A stretch of DNA of 64,000 nt from Metarhizium brunneum (Eukaryota > Ascomycota > Sordariomycetes > Hypocreales > Clavicipitaceae). The notes beneath the pieces are model-generated. The model saw only the letters and a program-made list of their open reading frames with translations, was not told where the DNA came from and did no database searches. Both the position numbers and the translations under genes were made by a program. Of the stretch, positions 33,681 through 44,561 are shown piece by piece (positions within the stretch are counted from its first letter, which is position 1; each line of letters opens with the position of its first letter). Location: contig NC_089423.1 of NCBI RefSeq assembly GCF_013426205.1, positions 2,914,001 to 2,978,000 of the forward strand, read 5' to 3'.

Positions 33681-35824
33681 CTATACAGCAAGCTGGTGTG
33701 GCTCCTGGTTAGGATAATACCGTGGCAGAAACTGCATTTTGTTAGCAAGCATTTCATTGTACCACGGGCCCTCCTTGTCAACTTACGTTCATTATGATCA
33801 TCATGGGAATATCGAATACATCCCGCTTTATTGTCCAGCAATATGTGCAGTTGACCTTGCCGTCCTTTTCAATCCGCGAGATGCCATGCTCACTGTCAAT
33901 CTTGGTGACACGGCTGCTCAGGATACCCGTCCGGTCTCTGTGCGTCGGCGTCTCCTTACCGTCCAACATGTCTTGTGTCCGGTATTTGTTCAGGCTGCAG
34001 CTTCTTTGAACCTTGCCCCGACTGTCTTCAAAGGCAAGTTGAGCAAAGTCGCGGTAGAATTGAACAACGCTGTCGTCGTCTAGTAGCTCTGCCAGGAAAA
34101 CAGGCTGAGGTCTTTCACCACTCGGTTCAAGAGTGGCATTTTTGAGATGCGGCGTTGTGGCATCAGGCCGTGTGCTGCCGTCAGTCCCGTCGTCCGACCC
34201 ATATGGTGTTGGTCCGACAAAGACATTTCGGTTCGCCTCCTTGCCTAGCAACACATTTTTCGTCCAACCCGTGAGAGCTGTAAACTCCTTGTTGACGGCA
34301 GCAATCTCTCCAGAGCGTCGACACACAATTGTCGGCGCGCAGCAGTGTTGCAGAAAGTCGTCAAACTCAAAGAGGGTGCGTTGGAAACACTTCTCCATGA
34401 ACAACAAATCTTCCCTCGTCAGGTCCTTGGTACATGCGATAAAGGAGGGACGAATTTCTCCCAATGATCTCGCAATCATGACAAGTTTGTTTACTGGCAG
34501 GCGGTGCTTGATAACCGAAATCATGTTGTGGAACCCAGCGGTGTAGGGATAGGGTTCCTTAACATTGGCATAAACGGAAGCAGAGTCTCGTCTCTTGCCA
34601 ATCAGGATTTGGGACATCTTGTCCTGCTTAGGCTTCATCCTGCCTGCACTCGCCACGCCCGGCAAGTGGTTGAATGCTGTGTGCGGCGACCCGTCGAGGG
34701 CTGCCTGTGGACTCGCAGTGGCATCTGTGCTGGGGCTGGCAAGACTGTTTGGGCCTGCCGCAATAGCATATGCATGTGGCAATCCGTGCTGCAGATTGCC
34801 TTGGGTGTAGATGGAAGTGGTGGAGTCAACTCCGGAGTAGTCGCTCCCAGTCATCATGGTATCAAAAGGCTGGTTGGGGCCATTGCCAAACAAGGAGGCA
34901 TAGTTGGCCTCGGTTGTTGGCGTCGCTGAGATGGAGTTCTCCCGCGGCGGAGTTTCTGCCGCCAGGCCCATCTTATTCAGGATGCCAAACTCCCACCCGG
35001 CGTACTGACTGCCGAAGTTGAGGCCCTCCAGGTCAAAGTTGTACAACGCAGGGTTGCTGGGGTCGAACAAGGCGTTGAAGTCCATCGAGTTCCCTTGCAT
35101 CATATTGTCCATTTGAGGTGCAGTCGCTGCTGGACTGGTCTGAAAGGCCGATGTTGCTTGCGCATTGAACGGTAGGCTGTCTGGCATGCCTACTTGCGGC
35201 TGGTTCGCGGCTGAGAAGACGGGAAACGACGGCCCATTGCCCGGGGCAAGGAAGCCATTGCCTCCAGTCACCGGCGATACAGTGTCGGAATGAGTCGAGT
35301 TTTGGCGTTGGCCATTGGTCCGAACACGCTCGGCTTCTGGATCATAGTTGGGTCCCAATACAGGCCGGAGGGCTTCAGGCGGCGCGTCATGAAGATATTT
35401 GGCCTTCTTACGCACGCCGTCTTGGCAAGCGTCGGCCAACCCTCGTTTGATACAGCGCTTACACGGCCGCTCATCACCTATATACGCTCTTGTCAGCAAC
35501 GGCACAAGATGTCTGGACCTGTATGACATGGGGTTGACGGGTGTAGCTTGTGAAAGGATGACTGTCGACAGGACAGGTTCAAGTCGTGTAATCATGTCAC
35601 AGCTCACAGCGTAGGAACTTACCGCATGTCAAGTGAGCCCTTTGGCACGCAAAACAGGCCCTGCGAGCCTTCTTTCTCCTTGGTCGCTGGGGATCCTTTG
35701 GATCATACTTCTTCTTGGTATCAGTCATGTTGTCGTCGTCCTTGTTGGGGGACTCGTTCTCTTCCTCATTATCAGACAGATGGTCCGACAAATCGGCACT
35801 ATGGTCCTCCACCTCGTTGGGCAT
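33681..35824 (-). CDS. acuK: Zn2Cys6 regulator of gluconeogenesis, AcuK/Ert1-type
   Basis: 647-residue transcription factor in three exons: 35824-35623, 35477-33787 and 33731-33681. Introns are 145 nt (GTAAGT...TAG) and 55 nt (GTAAGT...CAG). The zinc cluster begins at about residue 57 and is split by intron 1. It reads [12 protein letters not shown] then [17 protein letters not shown], preceded by a basic patch (RPRRKKARR). A PAS-like domain near 420-600 includes [19 protein letters not shown]. The last exon encodes only [16 protein letters not shown] after DIPMMIIMN. This is the AcuK/Ert1 layout, whose members, with partner AcuM, activate PEPCK and fructose-bisphosphatase genes on non-sugar carbon sources. 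A TATATAAA box lies only 11-18 bp upstream of this ATG, so translation may start at the internal Met33 (35728). Confidence 0.93.
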
Positions 35825-35834
35825 CTCGGCAAGG

Positions 35835-35842
35835 TTTATATA
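35835..35842 (-). promoter_or_regulatory. TATA box unusually close to the acuK start
   Basis: The minus strand reads TATATAAA, 11-18 bp upstream of the first ATG (35824) of acuK. A TSS 30-60 bp downstream would fall inside the annotated coding sequence and favour the next in-frame ATG at 35728. Confidence 0.45.
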
Positions 35843-37065
35843 GGCCCAGGGCCTATGGTTCCGTTAATGCGGTCAAATTGCTTGAGCTCAAGTTTAAACC
35901 CCTGTAGGTCCCTGCAATGGCTCTTGCTCTCACACGAGCAAGATGGCGGCACACAATGACCGCTGGCCCAGCTGCCACTTGCTACAATGCATCCAAATCC
36001 TTGCGCGTAAGGACCACACCACCTTGCGCCTCTGTTACACGGCTTGTACCGTGTGTTAGACCGCTGATGACGGAGTGTTTAGTTGTTGTATGCGCAGGTA
36101 TGGTCGGTGCGCCCACAACCGAAGCCTCCCACCCCACGCTATTAACTACCGGTCAAGGAAAAGGCTCGATTTATCTGTGGATACTGCGGCACTGGCTGAA
36201 ACAAGCAGTTGGAAAAGCCGTAGTCTCACAATGATCTCGGCCGAGTAGTCCAGGTCGGTGGATGGACGGCGACTTGGATTTGGGGAGGAGGAGGGAGATG
36301 GAGGGGGGAGCCTGTGGCTTCCCGGTAGATGGGTCAGGTGTAGTGCCGGAAGGAAGACCAGGACTTCGATTCCAGGGCGACTCGTATTCTCCCCAACGAC
36401 GGTTGGATCAAGGATACCCAATGGAGTGTACGGTGAAGAGAAGGCGAGGCGTTCGTGTGCGACGGAGGCAGTGGTCAGAGGGGCCAGAATGATGTATTGG
36501 GCCTCCAAGGTTGCATCAAGTAAGCCTGGAATTGGCTGTATATTGGTCGTAGTGGCTGCTCGAGCAAACGCCAGAGCATCACCAGTGTCTTGTTTTCGAA
36601 TGAGCAGAGTGGAGATTTTCTTGGTTGTTGTTTGCGACTACACCGTCTACCGGGGACGGTTGTAGATGTAGATGTAGTAGGTGACGGGGCAGTCAGTCAC
36701 ACGCAGCCACCCGCGGGCCATGTGCTTGTCAGTGCGTGCAATGAATCCTATTTATGCAGCATTGGCATTCAGCAAATAAGCCCGGAGCAAGGAAAAGTAG
36801 CGTTGAAGGAACACGGCGCACACGACTGGCCGGGCGAGTGTTGGTGGTGGCGGGATAGGGTCGAGGCAGAGTAGCCGGTTGTCGCGTGTAGCCGAGGAGC
36901 GAGCGATCAAGGCCGGTGACGTCGCCGAGCAATAGTGCAGCCAGTTATGCGCGCTGCGACGTGGTTACGGCGCGAGGCACGGGAGGGCAGGCTGTTTGCG
37001 CTGTTTGCGCTTCTCCCGTCTGGCTGGGGATTCGGCGATGGAGTTGAGTCGATCGAGCCTTTGCC

Positions 37066-37125
37066 GTGCAAGTGCAAGAGCAAGAGCAAAGCACGAGCAT
37101 GAGCACGAGAACGAGCACGAGCACG
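37066..37125. repeat. GAGCAC/GAGCAA-type imperfect hexamer repeat
   Basis: About 60 bp of imperfect GAGCAC, GAGCAT and GAGCAA units, strongly purine-biased on the plus strand. Confidence 0.7.
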
Positions 37126-37215
37126 TTGGACGGCTGGCCTGGGGTTGGGGTCAAATTATTTGGCCGGGCCTGTAGTCGGGGTGCGGTTGAGGGCTGGCCG
37201 TTTTTTACGTGATGA

Positions 37216-37245
37216 GGGCAAGCAGGGCAGGCAGGGCAAGCAGGG
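37216..37245. repeat. GGGCARGCA nonamer tandem repeat
   Basis: Three copies of a 9-bp unit, GGGCAAGCA or GGGCAGGCA, followed by a partial copy. Confidence 0.75.
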
Positions 37246-39517
37246 TGAAGGCAAGAGCGACCTAGACGCAGCCACAACTAGCGGCCTCCTCGTCGAGTCA
37301 AGTTATCGAGAGTGCGCCAAAAGGGCTCCAGCGGGCCTCAGCAAGCACCGGCCGACCAGTGAGTGCTGGTCTTTGGGCCCTTGAAAACACATCAAGTGGG
37401 GAGCCCCAGCGCCCATCTACTACTACGGAGTAGTACTTACTTAATTAAGTACATAGTGTCCAGTCTCCGTGGGGGGCGGCCACAGCACACAGCACAAAGC
37501 ACGCGGCACGCGGCACGCACACCGGACAAGAGCAGGCCAGACGCAACGAATCCTCGTCTGTCTACAACATTGAATAGTCAGTGCTGTCCGCCAAGTTATT
37601 TTGTCTATAGTACTTGCTGAAGAACAGTCTGGTGCCATGGCATCCATGTCCCATCTCCGCAACTTTAGACGGGCGGTATGTATGTATGTACAATGTAATG
37701 TATGTGGCCGTCCCCTTCATAACCCTGTCAATGTTGGTCAGCGGTTGTTTTCTGTTTGCTGTTGGCTTGGCTCTGCGGGCGGACCGAATTTTGTTATAAT
37801 GATTGCGGGGTTTTCTTTCCTGTAGAATGCATTGCAAAACCCGGGTCCAATTACGGTCAACTGGTACGTAAGTCACTGCTTCAGCATACATGTACATACT
37901 TCCTGTATGTACAAGCACGAGCATGGCTGCTCAAAGTGGTGTTCAGCAAGTCCTAGTTGATCACTTGACCACTCAACAAGATGCTGGGCCGAAACTCCGC
38001 TTTCGCCCCGGGAATGTGGCTGCCGGTGCTGAATCCAGATGAGGACCTTCAAGTGTTGGTGAGTTGTTGCGGCTTGGATGCTTGGATTCAATGTTAGTAC
38101 GCATTTAACATTTGGATGCTCGGCTGCTTGGACAAGATGGCGCACATGGCCAACGTGGTGGGGTTCAAACCCGTTTGGACATCAGCTCTACCATGACTGG
38201 CCCGGCGGTGTTTCAGATGTAGCGACTACGCGGTCCTGTGCTGGGACGGAGCCGCATGTCAGGTACTTGGCACATTGGGCGTGGAGACTCGTCAGTCATT
38301 TTTGCTGACTGAGACAGTGGAAACGTCTCGAGTGGCTCGGTGAAGGGTACTTGCTATGTCATGGAGAGGGCGCAATAACAAGAGGTACCTCATACAGTGG
38401 CAACAAACTCAAATAATCGCAGGACCTCGCGGGCCCAAAATGGCCTCCAGCTGTGGTTTACATGGACAGGCCCAGCTTGACAACATGGGGTTGGGCATGA
38501 GGAAACTAGAACCTGGAAGGCTGAACAGGTTTTTGCGGGCTACAACATCAGACGAAGCCCGCGACGGCTAATGCGAGGGCACCGCCGCATTCGAAATAAA
38601 ACCAATCACTGCCTGCATGGGTCGAACTGTCTTTGGTGGGAGAGGCCGACAAACGGACAAGACTCATCTTTGACAGCAACTCATTGAACTCGACGACGCA
38701 ATCAACACAGTAATAATAAATCTAGCTTCTTGACGGGTAAGCTGCTAGGCTAGGCGGACATGATAACATTGGAAACCACAAGAGGACATCTGGATGATCC
38801 GCCAAGCCCACGGCGCCTTCCTCCCTTCTTTGCGAAGCGAATTGATGCACTTCTCCAATACCCACGTACTCTACTTAGAGTAGGTACCTCTTGAGTTACA
38901 ATACGCCGCCACTCGGCCATTTTCTAGCTTCACATGTCTCCTCCATGTTATTTGCTATTTCCAGTCTTGTCTTCGCCATTCGGCGTCTCCTCTCCTCAAC
39001 TCCTAGTAGAACACAAGAAACCTACCAATTGCCCTCCCCTGAAATCGGTTGATGGCTTGCACGCCCCTCCACAGTGTCATCTGCACCGCCGTATTCCCAA
39101 AGCAAAGAGCTGAGAGAGGCATGCATTGTTTGGCCGCCCCTCCACGGCGTGAAGAAAAAAATGAGAAATACGAACGTATGGACCAATCGACGTTGTGATT
39201 TTGCCATGGATATACTGACGCAAGCTATTACTAATTTCAAAATATCTTACATACGGAGGACTCTCTTCGCACTTCTATTATTAGTCGGCTGAGCCTTCAC
39301 GCCTCGACCACGACAGCGGCCGTCCCCGTCCTAGGCGCGCACCGTCGGCTTCAACCTGAGCCAAGTTCTGCCACATCACATTCAAGCCTTCAATGTTGCG
39401 CACACAGCAAGCGGGCAGATGACCCAGCCCGTGTTCTGTGTGCTCTCACATTCTCACTCATTCGCCAGAGCACCGTGCTTGTGCAGACCTGGGGATTGCC
39501 GAGGAGCCCGACTTGTG

Positions 39518-39578
39518 CCGTGCAGCGTGCAGCGTGCGGCGTACAGCGTACAGCGTACAGCAGCATACAGCGTGCAGC
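39518..39578. repeat. CGTRCAG heptamer array
   Basis: Head-to-tail heptamers CGTGCAG and CGTACAG (about seven copies, one with CGTGCGG), ending in CAG-rich sequence. The array makes the small ORFs on both strands here meaningless. Confidence 0.8.
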
Positions 39579-40343
39579 AGCCCAAAATGATGCCCGTGTT
39601 CCCTCTTCTGTGTTGACTCTGTTTCTCCGCGTCGCCGGACCCCCGTCGTGGGATGCGTCGAAATCTTCGTTGCATCAGCTTCCCTCCGTCCGTCCATCGT
39701 TGACGCTATGCGCTGCCTCTGTTCCGTGAGCTCTCTGATGCTTCACATGCAAGACTAGTTGCACGACCGCACTAGCCTCATGGGCCTGTCTCATGGACTT
39801 GTTCAGACTGCGTGTGACGGTGACAATTCAGCAAGTCACAAATTAGTCCGCCAGAGTCCATCAAGCCGACGTTGCTTCGAACATGCAGACTGCCGTGGAG
39901 CCATAGTCATCAAAACTCGCCGCCGCCTGGGGGAACATGTACGGTGATGTGTAATCCTGTTTTTCTTCGCCATCATCACCGGTCAACGCTACACAGCAAT
40001 CAGACATTTGACATTAATAAGAATGTCAAATCTTAGACTCAGGGCTCGGTCCGCCTTCAGGCGTCACCAGTGTGAGAGCGATTCGGCCCGCCTCGAAGCC
40101 TCAGGCACCTTGAAACATCAAGCATGCAGAAATCGGTTACCAGGTACAATCAACCCTGGACATTGCTCTTGCAGGTGTTTCTTTTGACCCGGGTCTTGTG
40201 ATGGCATGGAGGCTTTTGTGTCGGCATCTTATGTGCGGACGGCATGCGGGGCCTCGGCTTGTGCAGTGCCCCATGGCAACATCAAGACTCACAACCAGAG
40301 CTAATGCCACGTGCTGAAATCACAACCAGGCTCAAGGAATAAG

Positions 40344-42852
40344 TTACGACTTGGCATATCTGCTATTGCTTCGTATCCTTCTGCCGTAGCGGAAGAAGAT
40401 GTACGGGAACGGCACCATGGCTACCATCAAGAACGCCAGCAGTGATGACGCCCATTGGAAGCCAAGTTTCTCGTACATTTGAACGCCAAACAAAGGAAAT
40501 GCCGCTGTGATGAAAACAAATGGTCAGTCCATCGTCTACGTTTTGCCACGGGAACAAAACTCTCCGCGTGAATCTAGGTTTATACTGCAGGACTCTCTTA
40601 GCAACTTGTCAAACGTACCAGCAAATATACATCGCACAAAGGCGTTGGCGGCCAGTGCACTTGCGGCGTACAGCGGATACGCATCAACCTGAATCGACAG
40701 CAAAATATCCTTATTAGTCAAGGTCCAGTCGTCAGGCCGTAATTTCCATTGGCCTATAGGTTCAACTTACGAGGAAGGTAAAGATGCCAGTGAAAAGCAA
40801 CACATTTCTAGACAATTGCGCAACAGTCAGCCACCTCGTACAGATCGAGAGTGCACTAGGGCAACGCCAATTGGCCTCTGCCAAAGCCCGAACACCTGAC
40901 AAAGAGGTGACTAAAGCCACTGCGACATGCTCTGTCTTGGCAATATTCAGTCCATGCGGTCATGCAGTCTGTAGTGCTCGTCCAAAACGTGGCCACGACA
41001 GATCCCTGGGGTCTGACGCTCGGCCGAGTGAGCTGCGCCCATGCGTCGAGACCCTGTCAGACAGCAACGACCACATCTAGTATCAACCGTAAAGCAGGCC
41101 ATGTGGCCATAGACGCACACCGCCCTCGCATCCTTCCAAAGGGCAGTAGTGCTGTGCAACAGACTTGCTGGATATGAGGAAAACAAAAGGAACAAGAACG
41201 TACCCAATCGCGAAGATACACGATCCAATAATGGGCACAATCCAGTGTACCCACGGATATGTAGACCATCCAAACATGAAGATGCCAGCTGGGACGAGGA
41301 ACGCCCCCATGATGGCTGGTGGAAGCCTGAACTCCGGTTCGCTGGCACCTGGGATGCCAGTCTCTGTCTCGAGTTTCTGAACTAGTCTGGTACGGACACG
41401 ATGCCACACAGGATCGGTCAAGACACCAAGTATCATGCCTACAAAGATGCCCAAGAAAGACGTTCCGACTTGCCAAAGATTGAACCCGTAGTTTGTGCCG
41501 AATACCAGTGGAAACGCGCCAAAGAAGAGGTACAAGATGCCCAATAGAAGTGCGGAGAAGAGGCAGAGATTAAGACACATGGGCTCAAAGATGAGCAGTT
41601 CGAAGGGTCGGCGCAACGAGCGGCCAACAGCCTGTACGACCGACTTGTGCACCTTTTCCATGGGGGCCAGCCACCTATCATCGCCGGTCCCCTGACGTAG
41701 CTTCTTGGCCTTGTTTCGCAGCAAGATGGGATCTGTCAAGGTGAGAGATATGGTCAGTGCTTCGTATTCCTTGTCTGAGACAAACATAACCGCAGGGTGA
41801 AGGATGGCTGATGAACCGAACTGAGAACCTGACGCCCCACGAACAGCCCTGTGTGACGTTTTTCTTTTTCACATGTGCTCAGAGTTCAGAGATACGTATG
41901 TCCAAAACAAAGGAAACTTACGGTAGGTCTCTGGCACGAAGAAGACGACTGCTCCCCAGACAAGGCCGGACCAAATCAGGAGCACATAATATGTCCACCT
42001 CCAGTCAGCATTATAGTTGATAAATCCACCCAGCAAGGGCCCGAGACTAGGCCCTACGAACGGTGAAACAGAAAACAAGGCCATGGGAGCCTGCAACTCG
42101 TGTCTCGCGAACAAATCGCCCACGGTGCCTCCGGAAACAGCCAAGAAGGCACTGCCTGTAAAGCCATCGAAGAAACGAAAAACAAGGATGGTGGCAATGT
42201 TTTTGGCCACTGCCTGTGGAATCAGAAAGATGACGTATGTTGTCCACGAGACGAGGTAGATGGGTCGACGGCCGTAGAATTCACTCAGCGGGCTGAGAAA
42301 CATGGGGCCCAAGGCGATGCCGAGGACAAAAGTCGACAGACCGAGAACAGAGACGATGCGAGAGTTGTGGAATTCGGGTTCCATTTTGGTGTAGGTCGAT
42401 GTATATATGGAGGATGCACAAGTACTATCATGGCCACGACCTTGTTAGTCTCGACCTTGTGCCGCGCGCGGTAAGATTTGCCACGCTTATGAAAATATCC
42501 CAGAGCAAGCAACGTACACACACAAGCTAACGTGGGAAACAATAGAGGTAATCAACCACTTCCGGCCCTTGGAGAAGCTCCTGGGACAGAGGGGATCATT
42601 GTCGCCGCCGTCCCAGCCAACCTCATACGGATCTTTGGAGCCTCCTGGTGAAGCGGTTTCCTTGTGTGCCTCCCCGCCATCCCCAGGCGCAGGATCACTG
42701 TCATCGTCGACGCCGTACCCATTCTGCGAGCGTATCCTATCCAGCGGTCGGGTGTGTGAGGTCCGCGATAGTGTGTGGGAGAGGCTGCTTTCAGACATGG
42801 CCGGCGCGCCGTTGTCGTCTTCTCCGCCGCGTACTTTCTCCCCCGTTGTCAT
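40344..42852 (-). CDS. MFS transporter, DHA1 (12-TM) family, Flu1/Tpo-like
   Basis: 544-residue plasma-membrane transporter in six exons: 42852-42518, 42424-41922, 41732-41204, 40807-40771, 40688-40619 and 40504-40344. All introns are GT-AG and the phases agree. The N-terminus (~90 residues) is acidic and Ser-rich. TM2 and its loop carry [19 protein letters not shown], the DHA1 motif A, and [17 protein letters not shown] closes the first half. Later exons give [20 protein letters not shown] and then [20 protein letters not shown], typical of fungal polyamine and drug exporters. The fourth exon is only 37 nt. The intron before it is 396 nt, far longer than the others (82-189 nt). No pathway genes flank it and the substrate is unknown. 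Confidence 0.92.
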
Positions 42853-44561
42853 TGTATCCGCTTTTCCTTCTCTTGCAGCTGTGCTGGCCCAAAAAAAGAA
42901 AGACAGAAAGAAAGAAAGAATCCCAAGTGTGGCCAGTCGATTTGGTTTCCTCGGAAATACTTACACCGACTTTCACTTTTGTCAAAAAACCACACGACTA
43001 TCAAAGACTGAGCGTGTGGCGGAAATTCGTCATGGGACAAGAGGGCTATTTAAAAAGAACAGGAGAGAAGCCCCCCGGAAGCACACTAATCTCGGAGCTC
43101 CGATTCCGCATGTAGTCTTCCGGGGAGCTAGAGGGAAAAAAGCGAGTTCCAAAGGGGTGTCAAACGTATTCAAAGTTGCAATTTAGCTCAATCGGGCAAG
43201 AACCGCAACGAAGGGAGAGTCGGCATGTTGGAGCAACCGGACGGGGGGGTTCCTCCCGCAATACCCGCCGCACGTCATTGAAGTACATACTCCGTACCTG
43301 TATGTTGTTGTTGCAGAGGGCTGATTGGAAATTAGGTGCTGATAAATACGGAGTTTCTGGGGCTTGGGACCCTCTTTCTGCACCAGCGCGAGGGGCATCG
43401 GATAGTCGCCATGACGGCTTCGGAGATACGGTCAAGAAGGAAGAAGGAAAATGGTTTGCTTTATTTTTTTATTTTTTAATTTTCCAAACAAGTGTGAGGT
43501 TGTCCCGCTGCTGAGACGACTCCGCTTTGCTTGCCAGACATGTCTGACATGAATATGGTATCGGCGACACACACCTCTTTGGGCAAATATTCTGCGGTGG
43601 GGGTCTTTGCATCGCTGCCATTAGGATGGTGCTCTATACATATGCATGCGCTTATAAACATATTAGTACTAAATAAATATATAGAAACTATAAATCTATA
43701 GAAACAGAAATCCCTTCCCGTCAGCGACTAGGTGGACGAGCCACTTGCTACATCATTTGTCATAGTCTATCCGTGGAACTGCTGCGCCCAACGGCATGCC
43801 TACCTAAACGTCGAGTCACGGACATAACAAGGGTATACCGCTGTTGGAGCATCGCTTGGCTCGTTGGAGGAGTTGGGAGGGGCCCCGGCCATGCAACTTG
43901 ACAAGTGGGGGGAGGTCAATCTTGATTTCAGCGGGCTGGGACCCAGTTGAAAATCTACTCATGTACAAGTCCTAGCTTCAGCCGCGTTTCTGGACAAAAA
44001 AAAAAGAAAAGAAAGATGACGAAGAAGGAAAGAAATCATGGCCCGTCTCCTGTGTGGCTTGGCTCTGCGTGGCTTGGTGGCTTGGTGGCATAGCCCGTCT
44101 GCTTCACGCTTCAAAGTGTGTCTACGTGGACTCGACGTGTTAGGCTACCAGACGGCTCCAAAACAGGCAACTAACTCCAAGGATCGCTGGCAGCAGGGAT
44201 CCGTCTCGGCAGCCACCGCTTCGACTCAACGCCAGACCGAACACAGACCGCCTTCCGCTGCAGCAACAACATTTACATACATACATGCATACCATGTCAA
44301 GAGTCCACACGATACATTGCATCAAAATTGATATTGATCCATATCTACACCAGAGCCATGCAAACTCCAACCGTCCGACAACAAAAACTGTCAAGATGCC
44401 CAGACCGCTCAATCCCCATGCCAAATATCCCCACCAGGATGTAAATATCAACGCTATGCCGCATGCCCATGATACTATCTATATATGTATATACATACTC
44501 CGTACAGACTCCTCATTCCCACCCGCGTACACCGTATTCCTACACACTCCTCATGCCTAAA
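42853..44561. other. Intergenic, 1.7 kb, upstream of the DHA1 transporter
   Basis: Open frames of 100-205 codons at 42569-43186 overlap the first transporter exon in antisense and are rejected. TACTCCGTA elements occur at 43288 and 44496. A T-rich tract (43460-43480) and an AT-rich block (43640-43700) are the other landmarks. Confidence 0.5.

Larger units (their letters stand above)
35825..40343. other. Gene-poor region, 4.5 kb, with low-complexity repeats
   Basis: No ORF has recognisable domains or plausible splicing. The stretch contains purine-rich short tandem repeats (37066-37125, 37216-37245), a heptamer array (39518-39578), a TACGGAGTA element (37424) and palindromes at 37438-37451 and 38867-38882. 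It separates divergent acuK from the DHA1 transporter, whose 3' end is here. Possible contents are long regulatory DNA for acuK, non-coding RNA or a decayed element. Confidence 0.5.

Noticed and set aside
36258..36665. 135-codon plus-strand ORF upstream of acuK
   Set aside because: An equally open 120-codon frame runs antisense to it; neither has domains or splice partners.
38120..38190. Possible tRNA (GGTTCAAACCC resembling a B box)
   Set aside because: The flanks do not form a 5-bp T stem or a 7-bp acceptor stem.
42569..43186. 205-codon plus-strand ORF
   Set aside because: Antisense to the first exon of the DHA1 transporter and ends in low-complexity sequence.
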